Positions 24,038-37,020 of a stretch of 55,000 nucleotides of DNA are shown here, one piece after another. Position 1 is the first letter of the stretch. Every line of letters starts with the position of its first letter. Source of the stretch: Neocallimastix lanati (nom. inval.) (Eukaryota > Neocallimastigomycota > Neocallimastigomycetes > Neocallimastigales > Neocallimastigaceae); NCBI GenBank assembly GCA_016946835.1, contig JACVTC010000004.1, positions 1,210,001 to 1,265,000 of the forward strand. The letters run 5' to 3'. The position numbers and the translations under genes are program-made. Under the pieces are notes generated by a model. The model was given only the letters and a program-made list of their open reading frames with translations. It was not told the origin of the DNA and made no database searches.

Positions 24038-26507
24038 TCAGTTAGGCATTCTTGATTCTCTGTAATGATAATATAATAGTTTATTGGAAACTTTAGATTT
24101 TTTACTACTACTGTCATTCGATAAAGAACTTTTAGTAGTTGACGTTAATCTATTTTGAGTACTCATTCTAACCTGAATGTTATATTCATTTTTATCATTT
24201 TTAAATAAAAAGACAACTATTCTATAACCATAGATAAATAAATAATTCGAAAATGAAACAATTAAAATATTACTTGAAAGAATTAAATTATAGTCGACAT
24301 AACTATTCATTTCTAATTTATTTACAGCATAATATATAATCATTGAAAGAAAATTAATAAAAAGACCTGAACTTAAAAATCTTATATCATAGTATGTTTC
24401 TTTGATATTCCATTCCAAGAAAACCAGAATTAAAATTGAAAGTATTATTATACCATTGAATATTAATATACTATATATTATATTGTTTCCAAAATTTCCA
24501 ATCATTTTACATTTCTGAGAATTTTCTCCTTCTTCAATAATGATGTTATAAACACTATAGGATTTAATGCCTAATAAACTTAAAATAATTAAATCAATTA
24601 AAAGAATACCAATTAAAAATAAATATTTATTATTTTTAATCCATTTGGTTATTTTATTATTATCATCAGTTAGATTTATTATTAATTTATGTATGATTGG
24701 AATTATACTTAATGTAAATCCAAAAGATAGTAATGATATTCTTAATCCGCATTTGAATTTTGTTACATTACCATATAAAGTCAACATGGAACTCATTAAT
24801 ATGAAATTTCCTAACAAAAAAATAATCCAAAAATCTTTTGATAAAAATTTAAAATAGTTATTATACTTTTTTATAAATAGAAATGCTACGGTTGCACACA
24901 TAATAAATGCGATTACTAAATATATAATAAAAACTATAAAACCTGAAGATGTATCTTCTCTTGATATTGAAAACTTATAATATTTTGTTAAATCGTCTAT
25001 CTTTTTCAATACATGTGATAATGCTTCATTTCCATAAATATATTCATAAAAATATTGTCTGTATCTCTCATTATAATAATCAATGTCATATACTCCTGTG
25101 TTAAATTGTACGAATGAAAAAGGTTGGATACTTTTAACGAATTCACAGTCTGTATATGAACATACCACTGGATCGTCATATAAATTATCAATAGCTGAAA
25201 ATATATGATCTTCATGCATAGATCTTTTTTGTATTTCTTCAGATGTAATAAATTCTAATACTTTAATTGCTGATTCAATATTCTTTGAATATTTACTTAT
25301 TGCAATATTATAACCACCAACTAAAGTACCTGATACCCCTTCTTCTTTAGCTGATGGTATAGGTGATTTGAAAAATGGAATAGGATAATCTAGATACCAA
25401 AATTTTAAAAATATTGATTTTCCAGTAAATAATTTTTCAAGTAAATATCCATCGTCCTTTTTGAATTCTTCTCCTATTTATATTATTATTAATAGATGAT
25501 TTTAAATAATTAAAATAATATATATATAAACATGATAAAAATAAATAAGTAATATATATGTTTATAAATAATCATTTTTTTACTTTATTTTTTTTTATTC
25601 AATCTGTTCTTTATATTCATATTCTACTATTTTTTTTATTTTATTTTATTCAGTCAGTACTTTATATTCATATTATACTATTTATTATATTTTATTTTAT
25701 TCAATCTGTAGTTTATATTCAACTATTTATTTTACTTTATTTTATTTTATTTTATTTTATTTTATTTTATTTTATTTTATTTTATTTTTTATTCTATTTA
25801 AAATATACTTTATATTCATATTATATTATTTATTTTATCTCATTCTATTTTTTATTCTATTTAAAATGTACTTTATATCCATATTATACTATTTTTTTTT
25901 TTTTTCAATTTTTTTTTATTATTTTATTTTTTTTTCAATTTTTATTTTATTATTTTATTTTTTTTTTATTTTATTTTATTCAATTATTACTTTATATTTT
26001 AACTATTTATTATATACTATTATATTTAGTTTAGTCATACTTTTTTTAAATTACTAAAATTCTTGATATTAAAATTTACCTTGTGTAATTTCATCTTTCA
26101 TTCTTTTTATCATTTTCAAGGCATCCATTGTTTTTTGGCTTTTAATGTCTGGATGTGGTTCTCTTGGAGCATCTTTAAATGAATGTATCATTTCAAATAT
26201 TGATAAATTTCCTTCTTCACTATCTAAAATTTGGGATATTATTTTTAGATTATTTTTTTCAAAAGATTAATACATTTATAAATATAATAAAATAAAATAA
26301 CAATTATTAATTCATACCATTAAATAAACCATTATAAGCAATTAAATTATTATCTTTTTCTCCCTCTAAAATACGCTTACTAGTATTGATTAATTGGTCC
26401 CATGTTTTTGGGATTGTTTCATTATATGTATTTAGAAGATTTATATTGGAATACAAACAATCAATATCTAATGTAACAGGCTTAATAATAATAATTGAAT
26501 TAATATT

Positions 26508-26578
<71 letters not shown>

Positions 26579-27148
26579 TTTATTTTATCTAATTTATAAT
26601 AAAAAGTAGCAAATATAATATTTACCAAACCAACTATAACATTATTATATAAGCATACATTTTTAATAACATCTTTATCAAATTTTTCAATATGTTCTTT
26701 TGACAGATATTTTTCTAAATTTACAAAATAAGGACCATATTTTTCAGTATAAGAACCATAATAAAAATATATATCATATTTAACTGAATTCCTGAAAAGA
26801 AGGTTTTCGATCATATTTGAATAATTATTTAAATAAGATGTTGAATTGTTGGGCGTTAATGTGGTTAATTGAAATTTAATATTTAAATTATTTTTTTCTG
26901 CATATCTATTAAATTCATTCATAAGTCTTGTATAAAATTGTACTCTTTCATTATAAGTAAAAGCTAGTCCATTAATTTTCACAACTTTTGTGGCATCTTT
27001 TTTTTAAAATTATTATAAAAAATTCAATAAGAAATAAAAATTATTATATATATACTAAAAAAATGGAGAAAGAAAAAAAATTGTAAATAATACACTTACA
27101 TATATTAATAAAAAGTAATAATATTAATAATATTTTTAGATAAATCAT
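24038..27148 (-). CDS. Receptor A: solute-binding protein domain fused to class C (GABA-B-like) 7TM
   Basis: Exons 27148-27100, 26996-26626, 26480-26318, 26223-26080 and 25473-24038 join with phases 1, 0, 1, 1 into 720 residues. The first exon is a hydrophobic signal peptide (MIYLKILLILLLFINI). Residues about 17-415 resemble an extracellular family 1 (type II periplasmic) solute-binding protein, with the typical TWDQLINTS hinge segment, a SIFLKFWYL stretch and GGYNIAISKYS. Residues about 420-680 hold seven hydrophobic helices, with FWIIFLLGN and a second-loop Cys (KFKCGLR) as in class C receptors. The C-terminal tail is Ser/Thr/Lys-rich and should be cytosolic. The likely role is sensing an external sugar or peptide at the plasma membrane and signalling through a G protein. 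Receptor B is its tandem paralogue. The ligand is unknown. Confidence 0.85.
25474..26079 (-). repeat. Minisatellite-filled intron 4 of receptor A
   Basis: The intron is 606 bases, against 118 for the same intron of receptor B. It contains about six degenerate copies of a unit with ACTTTATATTCATATTATAC, near 25605, 25660, 25710, 25808, 25869 and 25990, and a (TTTTA)n run at about 25735-25785. Confidence 0.75.
26511..26576 (-). repeat. About 65-base poly-T tract in intron 2 of receptor A
   Basis: A nearly pure T run (A on the gene's strand) lies between the second and third exons. Runs this long are prone to assembly error, so the true length may differ. Confidence 0.8.
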
Positions 27149-28388
27149 TTTTAAATATTTAATTTTTTTTATGATAATAAATTTATATTAAAAAAGAAAA
27201 GATAAAAAAAAAAGATCTTTTACAAAATTTTATAAAATTTTATAAATATAATTAAATACTTTCTTTTATTTTTTATAATAAAGACCTGTATATTAGTTAT
27301 TTATAAATTATAAATATTTGTAATAATAATGGGACATTATATAATAATAATGATAACAAATTTTGTTTTTATTAAAATCATTATATATATTAATAAAGTT
27401 CTTTTTTATAAATTATTTTATAATATTAATTGTTTAAATTATTTATAAATTAGATTTTTATCTTTAAAATTTTAATATTATTAGCCTTTTCTATATAAAG
27501 TTAATTATTATTAATTATTAATTTTTATTTCTTTATATTTTTTAATATACTTTATTTCGAACATGCTTTTAATGTTTTTATCTCTCGTTTCTTTTTTTTC
27601 TTTTTTTTTTTTTTAACTTTATTTTATTAATTATAAATAATTCTTATTTAGTTAATTATATATTAAATATATTTTTTTGTTTCTAATTTCTTTCTTTTTT
27701 TTTTATTATTATATTATATTTTATTCCAAAAAAAAAAAAACATATATATATATATGCATAATATTTCTATCTCTCTTTTTATATAATATATATATAATAT
27801 TTATAAATAGATAATATCTAAAAATATAAGAGAAAAAAAATTTTTTTTTTATTCTTTTGAAAATATTATTATATAAAAAATATATAATTTATATAAAATG
27901 AAATAATTATATTATTAATAATGATAAATTACTTTTAAATGTAAAAATCTTATTAAATAATTCAAAAAAATTAAAACATTTTATTATTATTATTATTTTA
28001 ATTTTGAGTTGAAATAGTACTTTTCCTTAATATTATTAATTTATGATTTATATTGTTCGTAAATATTAAATACATATATATTACAAGCAACGAAATTTGA
28101 AACAAATTTCTTTTAAAAAAAAATATTTTAAATCTTTTTTTTTTTTTTTAATATTTTGAAACTATTTTTTTTTAAAAAAGTTTATAAACTTTTTTTATAT
28201 TTAATAATTCAATTAGAAAATCAATAATCTTATACAAAATAAACATTAAATTTTTTATTTCACCAATATAAGTTTTTTTTTAAAAAAAAAAAAGTTTAAT
28301 ATCTTATTTTCTATATTTATTTATGATATAATGAATAAAGTTTGAAATTTTACTTTTAATTTCACTGATTAGATTTATAAATATTATT
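27149..28388. other. 5' flank of receptor A, no gene seen
   Basis: AT-rich DNA with several T and A runs, including adjacent T-run/A-run pairs near 28134-28180 and 28270-28292 that can fold back. It should contain the receptor A promoter. No coding frame, RNA gene or transposon signature was found. Confidence 0.55.
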
Positions 28389-28584
28389 TGTTAAGGAGTC
28401 ACACAGAATGTGGTACACACATGATATTTATATTATTATATATTTATTTATTTATTAATTATTATTTTATATTTTATAATAAAAGGACTCAATTATTTAA
28501 TATTATACATTAATTCAATATTTAATTTATCATACATTATATCATTGCTATACTTTATAATATTTTAATGTACATTACTTAACA
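28389..28584 (-). repeat. LTR (3' LTR in element orientation) of the copia relic
   Basis: 196 bases, TGTTAAGG...TTAACA on the plus strand. It matches the LTR at 31646-31851 over its whole length apart from small indels and substitutions, showing that the insertion is not recent. Confidence 0.85.
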
Positions 28585-28692
28585 TTTAGTGTTTATTATT
28601 TCATTATTTATATATATATAAAATAAAAAAAACAAAAAATTTATAAATTTTTTTTTAATCTGTAAAAATTAAATTTGTAAAACGATTCATTT

Positions 28693-31514
28693 TTATGCCT
28701 GTAATACTTTTGTTAGAGGATCGGCTAACATATTTTCAGTGTTAATATATTCTAATATAATATTATTGTTATTTATTTCTTCTTGTATAAATTTATATCT
28801 AGTATCTATGTGTATACATCGGCCTTTTGAATTTGTATCTTGAGCTATTACTATACAAGCTTTATCATATACCATAATTTTAATTTTTATTTCTTTATTA
28901 AATATTTCTTTAAATAAATTTTTAAAACAAATACTTTGTTTTGTACATTCAGTCAAACTTACAAATTCAGTTTCTGCTGTGGATAGAGTTACGCTTTTTT
29001 GTTGTGGAGATTTCCATGAAATTGGACTACCATCAAGTAAGAAGATGAAACCCTAGTTGATCTTCTTGCTTTTTCATCACATTCAAAATCTGAATCAGAA
29101 TATTCAATGAATTTGTATTGTATTTTTTAAAACCAATAATAATATCATTAGAATCATGTGAGAAAGTCTAAAAAAAAATTAGAATTATTACTTTCCCCCT
29201 CAATTAATTAATCCTTGAAATTAATAATAGTGTTAATACATTTATTGCAAAAGAGAGTAGTATTAATAGTACCAGGTATATCTGCTAAAAAATAAACATC
29301 TCTGGCAGTAATAATAGAATTAGTAGAAACATCTAAAAATTTTATAACCAAGAGAATCACTTGTATAATCAAGGAAAATACCAGGTTTGGAATTATTTTC
29401 AAATTTATTGGATTTATGATTATTATAAAAGATGGCTTTACAACCAAAAACTTTAAGATGTGCAATATCAACGAGTTTGTTGAAAAATAATTCATTAGGT
29501 ATTTTATTTTCAATACTCTGATGAGGGTTAATTTATACAAATAAACAGTGCATAAAATATCGGAATCTCAGAAATTGAGAGGAAGTTTAGCAGAATTCAA
29601 TAAAGTCGTTACACAATTGTTTAAATTTTTGTTTAAGCGTTCAGTGCAACAATTTTGCCGAGGATTTCCTAGAGTAGAATGAATAAAATTAAAATTAATA
29701 CCTTTAGATTCCATAAATATTTAATTAAATTTTTATATAAAAAGATAAAAGAATTATATATTCTGATTTTGCATTGGTGACAATTTTTAAGTTATAAAGT
29801 TTCAAATGTTCGATAACAAAATTTTGTATATTTTTATTATCGTAATGACCTAATCTTGCGTGCCATAAAACAGTATTTCTATGAAAAACATGATTTTTTA
29901 AAGTAACATTATTAATTGGTATGGCATCAAAAGAAAATAAATTTTCGTCATCTGTATAAATATTTGCTTTTAATTTATTATTTTTTATTATCTGTAATTT
30001 GTCCTTATTATTAATATTTTCCATAATTATTTTACATCCATTTTTTTAGTATAGAATATGTTGAAATTAAATTATTTTTGATATTTGACGAGTAATAAGC
30101 ATTAGATAAAATAAATTTATTATTTCTAAATCTGCCATTATAAGTTCCTATATGTTTTATTTCATCTAAATTTCCGTTTGGAAAAGTAATATTTTTATTG
30201 CTAACGTCATTAATGTCTTTTAAATAATTTAATTCATTTGTTAGGTTGATTCCAGTCCCACTATCAATAATCCAATGTGTGGATTTATTTTCTTTTTTAA
30301 AGTTTGTGCTATTACAGTTTTTAATTACTGAGATACTACCAGTAAAATTAATATATGTTTCATCCTTAAAATCATTCTCATCATTATATTCATTGAATTG
30401 TCAGAAATATTATCATCATTACTGTAATTATAATTATCTTCATTAATATTACTTGAATGATAATTGTTATTATTTCGTTTTAAATTAAACTTAATGTTAT
30501 TATTGTTATTATGATTTTTATAATTATTTTTATTATTAAAACTATTATTTTTATAATTATTGCTTTCTTTATTTAAAAAATCAAATTTACAAAAACCAGT
30601 AGAATGACCTTTAACTTTACAGATATAATATTCTTTATTAGAATCAATATTATTATGAGATTTTCCTTTGTTCAAATTATTGATATTTAAATCAATAGAC
30701 ATATTATTTGAGTATTTTAATATATTTGTCTTTTCGAAAAAGTCGTATCTTTTATATAATTCATTAATTAAATCATTAAAATTATTAAAACAGCATAGAA
30801 GAGGTGAATTAATACCAATTTTATCTAGTTCAATAGATGAATATAAAAGTTTTGTTTCTTCATCCATTGATTTTTTATTTAAATTTTCACATTCAGTTTG
30901 ATATTGTTCAAAAAGATTATTTAATTCATTGATATACTGAATATAATCATTATTATTAATTTTAAATTTTTTATTTTTTGTTCTATGATATTTAATAATG
31001 CTTGTCCAGATTGATAGTAGTGCCTTTTCAGTCTTTGCATCATTTGTTAGGTAGTTCTACATCCACTAAGGTAATATTAATTTTATTCAGGCTATTAATT
31101 ATTATTGACTGGATATTTTATATGTTTTCTATTCATAATTTTAATATCTGTTTGTTTTTCAATAAAATATCTAAATCATTGGCAATTAAATCTCTTCTTA
31201 ATGGTTCATGCCAATCAAGGAAATTTTCTTTTGACATTTCATAATTTTATATATCAAAATCTGTTTTTGATATAAAAGATTTTGAAATGTCAAAAGTAAA
31301 TTACCATAATATTTATCAATTTTATTAATGATAATATTTTTGTTATTATTAGGATTATCATCAAAATCAAACAGATCAGAATGGTTTGTAACATCAACAT
31401 TTTCAGAATCATCATGTGTAATTGGGGAGATAGCTTCATTTTCCTTACAATCAGTTGGAGTTGATGAACTAGAGCTCTCTTCAATTGCTTTTTTATTATT
31501 TTTCTCTTAGGCAT
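28693..31514 (-). pseudogene. Copia gag-pol, decayed and missing most of the reverse transcriptase
   Basis: Reading leftward from an ATG at 31514, a gag start (MPKRKIIKK) runs to about 31300. After stops and frame changes come a gag-like NFLDWHEPLRRDL patch near 31210 and a zinc knuckle region near 30615 that has lost its first Cys (YYICKVKGHSTGFC). The protease Asp is visible as HWIIDSGTGINLT near 30260, and the integrase lead-in HARLGHYDN near 29860. The RNase H end at 28956-28693 keeps CIHIDTRYKFI and NMLADPLTK, hallmarks of copia RNase H. Between about 29200 and 29060 the frame jumps straight towards RNase H, so the RT palm is deleted. The element cannot move by itself. Confidence 0.85.
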
Positions 31515-31645
31515 TATGATGAACATAAAATAAAAAATAAAATAAAATAAAAATAAATTATTATTTATTAAAATTTAATAATATCATAAAATGTTTTATA
31601 ACAAAAAAAAAAAAAATATGTCACTCAGCATTGAGACTCCTAATC

Positions 31646-31851
31646 TGTTAAGGAGTCACACAGAATGTGGTGTACACAAACACGATATTTGTATATTATA
31701 TATTTATTTATTTATTAATTATTATTTTATATTTTATGATAAAAGGACTCAATTATTTAATATTATACATTAAATCAATATTTAATATTTAATCTATTAC
31801 ATACATTATATCATTAATATACTTTATAATATCTTAATATATATTAACATT
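31646..31851 (-). repeat. LTR (5' LTR in element orientation) of the copia relic
   Basis: 206 bases with the same ends as the left LTR. Just inside it (31618-31645) lies CAGCATTGAGACTCC, which on the element strand follows the LTR directly and should include the primer-binding site; I cannot match it to a specific tRNA with confidence. Confidence 0.85.
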
Positions 31852-32118
31852 ATAAAATCAAAATAATAATAATAATAAGAGTAAATAAGAAAATAAAAAG
31901 TATTGGTAAATTTATAATTTTTATTGATATACAACAATACGCATATAATTATAACTTATTAATGTTATATTAATATAAATAAATAATAGTCATATTAACA
32001 ATGATATTTATTTTTTAAAATTAAGAAATAACAATTAACAATAATAATGGTAAATTGTATTTTTAGAAAGATATGAAATAATAATGTATTATATAATAAT
32101 TTCATCTAATAATTATAT

Positions 32119-32169
<51 letters not shown>

Positions 32170-32322
32170 TACAATAATTATATTTCAAAACAAAAAAAAA
32201 TATTTTACATATTAAATGTACAACTATAATAGATTTATATTGCTTTAAAATTTATAATTAAATTTAAATTACTTTCTTTTTTTATTAAAAGAAATATTTA
32301 TTAAATATTAAGTATTTTCATT
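31852..32322. other. 3' flank of receptor B
   Basis: AT-rich, with a perfect (TTTA)n tract of about 13 units near 32119-32170. No gene is seen. Confidence 0.6.
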
Positions 32323-34977
32323 TTAATGCTTTGATATCTCAATTGATAAATCGGAATTTTTACTATATGAAGAAGTATCACTTTTATTACTTTTTATAAA
32401 TCTTTCTTTTAATTCTAAATTTTCATAAAAATTTGGTTGAGAAATTAATCTTACTCCAAAAATAAATATATAATTTGAAATTGAAAATGCATATATATTA
32501 CATGCAAGAATTGAATAATACGCAATATAATTATTAATCTCAATATTATTAAAAATTCCAAATAAGATCAATGAAAATATATCCATTACAGTCGATGTAA
32601 CTAAAAACCTTGTATAATAATATGTTGCACTAATATTCCATTCCTTATAAATCAAAATGAGAATACTTATTATAATTATACAATTTAATAATGCCATAAA
32701 TAATATTAAATTTTTTCCTAGTGCACTATGAATCTCACATTTTTGAAAATTTTCACCATTTAGTACTATGATATTGACTATATCATAAGGTGATATAAGT
32801 AATAATAAATTCAACAAAAGAACAATTGAAATAAAAACTGAGAGAAACTTATGTCTGTTTTGCTTTATCCATTTAGAAATTAAATTATTCTGGTAATGAA
32901 TAATTAAAATATATAAAACTGGAAGTAAACTTAATATAAAACCAAACGAAAAAAATATCATTCTCAATTGGCATTTTAAATTTGTCAATTTTCCATAAAA
33001 CGTTAAGATTGAACACATATAAATAAAAGATCCTGATATTGATAAAACCCAAAAATCATAGGGTAAAAATTGGAACTTTACTCTTAATTTCTTTACAAAA
33101 ATTAATAATAATGATAATAAAAAAGTTAGCATAAATATAAAAAAGAATATTAATATAATTAATCCAATACAAGAATCATCGGATTTTATTGAAAGATGGT
33201 AATATTTTGTCATATCATCGACTTTTTTAATTACTTTTGATATTGGTTGATCTTCATATATAAATTCATAGAAAAAATTTCTATATTTTTTATAATAATA
33301 ATCAATATCGTATTCTCCGTGATTTAAATTTATTACCGAAAATGGTTGGATACTTTTTATGACATCACAATCTATAATTTTACAAACATCTTCCTCATCA
33401 TATAAACTAGTAATCCCAGAAAAAAAATGATTTTTTATAATATGTTCTTTTTGTACATCTCTTGATGTAACAAACTTCACAAATTCCACGGCTGCAGATT
33501 TTTTACACTCATTGGAATATTTATTTATTCCAACATTATATCCACCAATCACTGTTCCACTAACACCTTCTTTCCACCCTGGTAAAGCCGAAATTTTATA
33601 AACAGGATTATGTTGTAAATACCAAAACTTTAAAAAGATGGCATTTCCTGATTTTAAGTAATTGATGGTTAAATCATCATCAGACAAAAATATTAAATCT
33701 AATATATAATTGTTTATTAATCATTATAATAATATTATTTAATACTAACTTATTTTTTTTTTTCATTACTATTATTATTTTCTTTTTTTTGTATTAAATA
33801 TTAGCTTTATAATAACCTGATGAAATTTCATTCTTAATTCTTTTAATCATATTCAAAGCATCTATTGTTTTTTTACTATTAATTTTAGGATGTTCTGAAT
33901 AGTTTGAATCTCTATATGAATGTATTAATTCATAAATTGATACAATACCTACATCGCTTTCTAATTATATAGAAGAATATATATATATATATTAATAAAA
34001 TTTTTTTTAAATTATTATATTAATATTACTTACAACAATAGAATATTATTATTTTATTTTATTTTATTTTTATTTTAATTAATTTAAATAAATTATTAAA
34101 AAAATTATTTACCGCTAAATAATCCATTATATGAAATTAAATCGTTATTATTATTTTTTTTCTCTTTTTCTGAAATATATTTACAAGTATCTATTAGTTC
34201 ATCCCAAGTTTTAGGTATTTGTTTACTATATTTTTTTAAAAGTTTTTCATTTGAATATAAAACATCAATATCAATTGTAACAGGCTATATTTATTCATTA
34301 TATATATAAAAAATTAATAAGAGAATATGATTATTTTAAATTATTCAATTAAATTATATAAGCTAAATATTTATATATATATATAAGTCATATTACAAGT
34401 CCAACAACGGTATTATTATAAAGACATGAATTTTTTATTATAACATCATCAAACATTTCTATGTGATCTTTTGGTAAATATTCACCTAAATCTAGAAAAT
34501 ATGGACCGAATTTATTTGAATAGATATCATAATAAAAAAATATATCATACTCATCTGATTTTCTACTGAAAAAAAAATCTAATGTAGATCCATAATCATT
34601 AATGTACTTTGTTGAGTTATTTGGTGATAATATTGTTAAATGTAGTGAAATATCTAAGTTATTTTCTTTAGCATATTTATTAAAGGCATTATTTAATGAA
34701 CCAAATAAATTAATTTTTTCAATAAAAGCAAATGTAAGTGCATTTATAGTTACGGCATTTAGGACTTCTAATAATCATAAAAATCATAATATATCATTTA
34801 GTATTATTAACAGTGTTTTCTTTTATTATTATTATTATTATTATTATTATATTATTATTATTATTATTATATATTATTATTATATTATTATTATATATTA
34901 TTATTATTATTATATATGTTTTTATATTAACCAATATTTAGAAGAAAAAATGTAATATAAATAATAACGTAATTCAT
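32323..34977 (-). CDS. Receptor B: solute-binding protein domain fused to class C (GABA-B-like) 7TM
   Basis: Exons 34977-34932, 34767-34397, 34284-34113, 33960-33817 and 33698-32323 join with phases 1, 0, 1, 1 into 702 residues. It has the same plan as receptor A: a signal peptide (MNYVVIYITFFLLNI), an extracellular solute-binding domain to about residue 415, seven hydrophobic helices from about residue 422, and a Ser/Lys-rich tail. Exons 2 (371 bases) and 4 (144 bases) are identical in length to those of receptor A. Shared words include LTPNNST/LSPNNST, KYGPYF/KFGPYF, IFLKFWYL, VGGYN/IGGYN and ENFQKC/ENSQKC. This proves a tandem duplication. Sequence divergence in the binding lobes suggests that the two sense different ligands, but that is inference. 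No lesion is seen. Confidence 0.85.
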
Positions 34978-35455
34978 TTTATTAAAATAACTGAACTGAT
35001 ATTTATTTTTCCATTAATTGTTAATTAAAATTTCTTCAATTCGAAAAATATATTTTTAATATTAATCATTCTATTTAGTTCGATTAAATTATTAAAAGCA
35101 TAATATTTTCACCAATTTTTATATTATTCTTTCTTTATCAGTTATCAATTTATATTCTAATTAATTAAAATTGTATTATATTAAAAAAAATAGTTAATAA
35201 ATAATATATATTTCCATTATAATTAAAGTATTTATAATTTCTAAATTTAAATTTTTTTCAAATTATTAATATTTTACATTTATGCAAAATTAATTTTTTT
35301 AATTAATAAATTTTCCTTTTTTATATCAAATGAATATAAATAATAATTTTAAATATTGTTAATGAAAAGTCATCCTATTATTTAAAATAGTAACTTTTAT
35401 AATTTATATAGTTTTTGTTTTTGTCTTTATTTTTTTGTTTTTGTTTTTGTTTTTG

Positions 35456-35520
<65 letters not shown>

Positions 35521-35937
35521 CCATATTTAATATTAAAAAAAAAAAGAGAACTTTATTTAAAACTCTAAATTTTATTATAGTATATAATGAAATTAATTTT
35601 AATTTCAAAATTTAAAGATAATATTAACTTTTTATTTCATTTTTTTATTTTGGTATTTTGGTATTTTGGTATTATTCAATGATTAAAAATTAAAATAACA
35701 TATAAATTTTAAAATCATTTTTCTTCATTTAATTACTATATATTCCATATATATAAATATGTAAATCAAATTTTATTATTCTTATAAATGATATTATATA
35801 GTAATCTTATATTTTATGAATCTAATAATTAAATATATTGTTATTAAAATTTGTTGATTTTCCTCGATTAATATTTCATTAAAACATTTTTTGTTTATGT
35901 TTTTTTTTTTTTGTTTGTTTGGAAAAAAAAAATAAAA

Positions 35938-35989
<52 letters not shown>

Positions 35990-36406
35990 ATAAAATATAA
36001 ACTCAAATAAATGGATATATATTAATTTTCATACATATAAAGAAGTTTATATATATGTATTTATTCATTTGAATCAAATAATTAGTAATTTTTAGAAATT
36101 TAAAATATTAAAAAATACTTCATTTATATTTATTATTGTATATTTGGATTTACTAATAAATTTAAATATTTGTAATTAAACTGAAATTGTTCTACATAAT
36201 TTATATTATTTTATTTGGTATACATAAAAATACATTTATCTGCATCATCATTTACGTTATTCTACTAACAACATATACCACATCCTTATTATTTATATTT
36301 TCACATTTATAAAAAATAAGCTTCAAATTGTATTGATACATATTGCAATAATTAATGTATAAGCCATAAAATATTAATATTTAAAAAATAAATTTTTAAT
36401 AATTTA
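34978..36406. other. 5' flank of receptor B, microsatellite-rich
   Basis: The region holds a TTTTTG run followed by a (TTA)n tract of about 60 bases at 35458-35519 and a poly-A tract at about 35941-35987. Nothing coding was recognised. It should include the promoter of receptor B. Confidence 0.55.
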
Positions 36407-36471
36407 GTACTAGTAACCCTTTTATCATAGAATCTATTAATAAAGTTGATATAATTATATACCATAAATTC
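36407..36471 (+). repeat. Partial copia-family LTR
   Basis: The stretch AGTAACCCTTTTATCATAGA through AATAAAGTTGATATAATTATA repeats, with few changes, the central part of the LTR at 36861-37020. Its outer ends are not recognisable. Confidence 0.55.
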
Positions 36472-36503
36472 CTCTTATATATAAAACTCTTTATATAAGA
36501 GGT
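36472..36503. other. Perfect 11-bp stem hairpin
   Basis: CCTCTTATATA and TATATAAGAGG are exact inverted repeats separated by 10 bases. The stem lies just after the partial LTR. It has no T-run after it and no clear function. Confidence 0.6.
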
Positions 36504-36860
36504 ATTCAGACAAATAAAGATGATATAATATCACCTTCAAGAGAAAGGTTTCCATCATATGAATGGTATATATAAGCCATATATTAAAGAAATATTTTAG
36601 ATACATCTATTATTAATGGGGCAATAAAATTAAATACTTTATTTTAGGGGGAAATTACTAGATTACAAATATATTATTTTAACATTATTTAAATCGAATT
36701 ATATAATATAAAATTTTTATTCATGTAAAAATTAAAGTTAATTTTAGAATAGAAATAACTAATAATTTAATAATATCAAGTTAACATTATAAAATAGGAT
36801 AATTTTATATACACATATTCACCTGTAAATTGATTATAGAATAACTAGGTTTAAGGGGAA

Positions 36861-37020
36861 TGTTAGAATATGTGAAATATATGAAAAATAAAATTAATGT
36901 AATATAATTAATGTACATGCTACGTTGTATTAATAAAAACATTTAGAGTAACTCTTTTATCATAAAATGTATTAATAAAGTTGACGTAATTATAAATCAT
37001 ATTCTTCCTGACTCTTAACA
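36861..37020 (+). repeat. Copia-family LTR with polypurine tract
   Basis: 160 bases starting TGTTAGAATATGTG and ending GACTCTTAACA, with TGTTA/TAACA inverted ends. The plus-strand bases just before it, TTTAAGGGGAA, look like a polypurine tract, so this is probably a 3' LTR of a lost element on the plus strand. Its middle (CTTTTATCATAAAAT) and end (TGACTCTTAACA) resemble the reverse complement of the LTRs at 28389 and 31646, so all belong to one family. Confidence 0.7.

Larger units (their letters stand above)
28389..31851 (-). mobile_element. Copia-type LTR retrotransposon relic with both LTRs
   Basis: Two direct repeats bound the element. The left one (28389-28584) and the right one (31646-31851) both begin TGTTAAGGAGTCACACAGAA and end TTAACA, so each LTR has TGTTAA/TTAACA inverted ends. 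Flanking pentamers are TTATT and TTATA, a possible eroded 5-base target duplication. The internal 3.06 kb reads on the minus strand as gag, protease, integrase N-terminus and RNase H. The reverse transcriptase is largely missing. The gene order protease-integrase-RT/RNase H places it in Ty1/copia. It sits exactly between the two receptor paralogues. Confidence 0.85.

Noticed and set aside
25558-26034. Plus-strand Phe/Tyr/Leu-rich open frame
   Set aside because: It is the minisatellite inside intron 4 of receptor A, made of TTTTA and TTTATATTC repeats.
35415-35615. Open frame with a run of Tyr codons
   Set aside because: It is a translated (TTA)n microsatellite.
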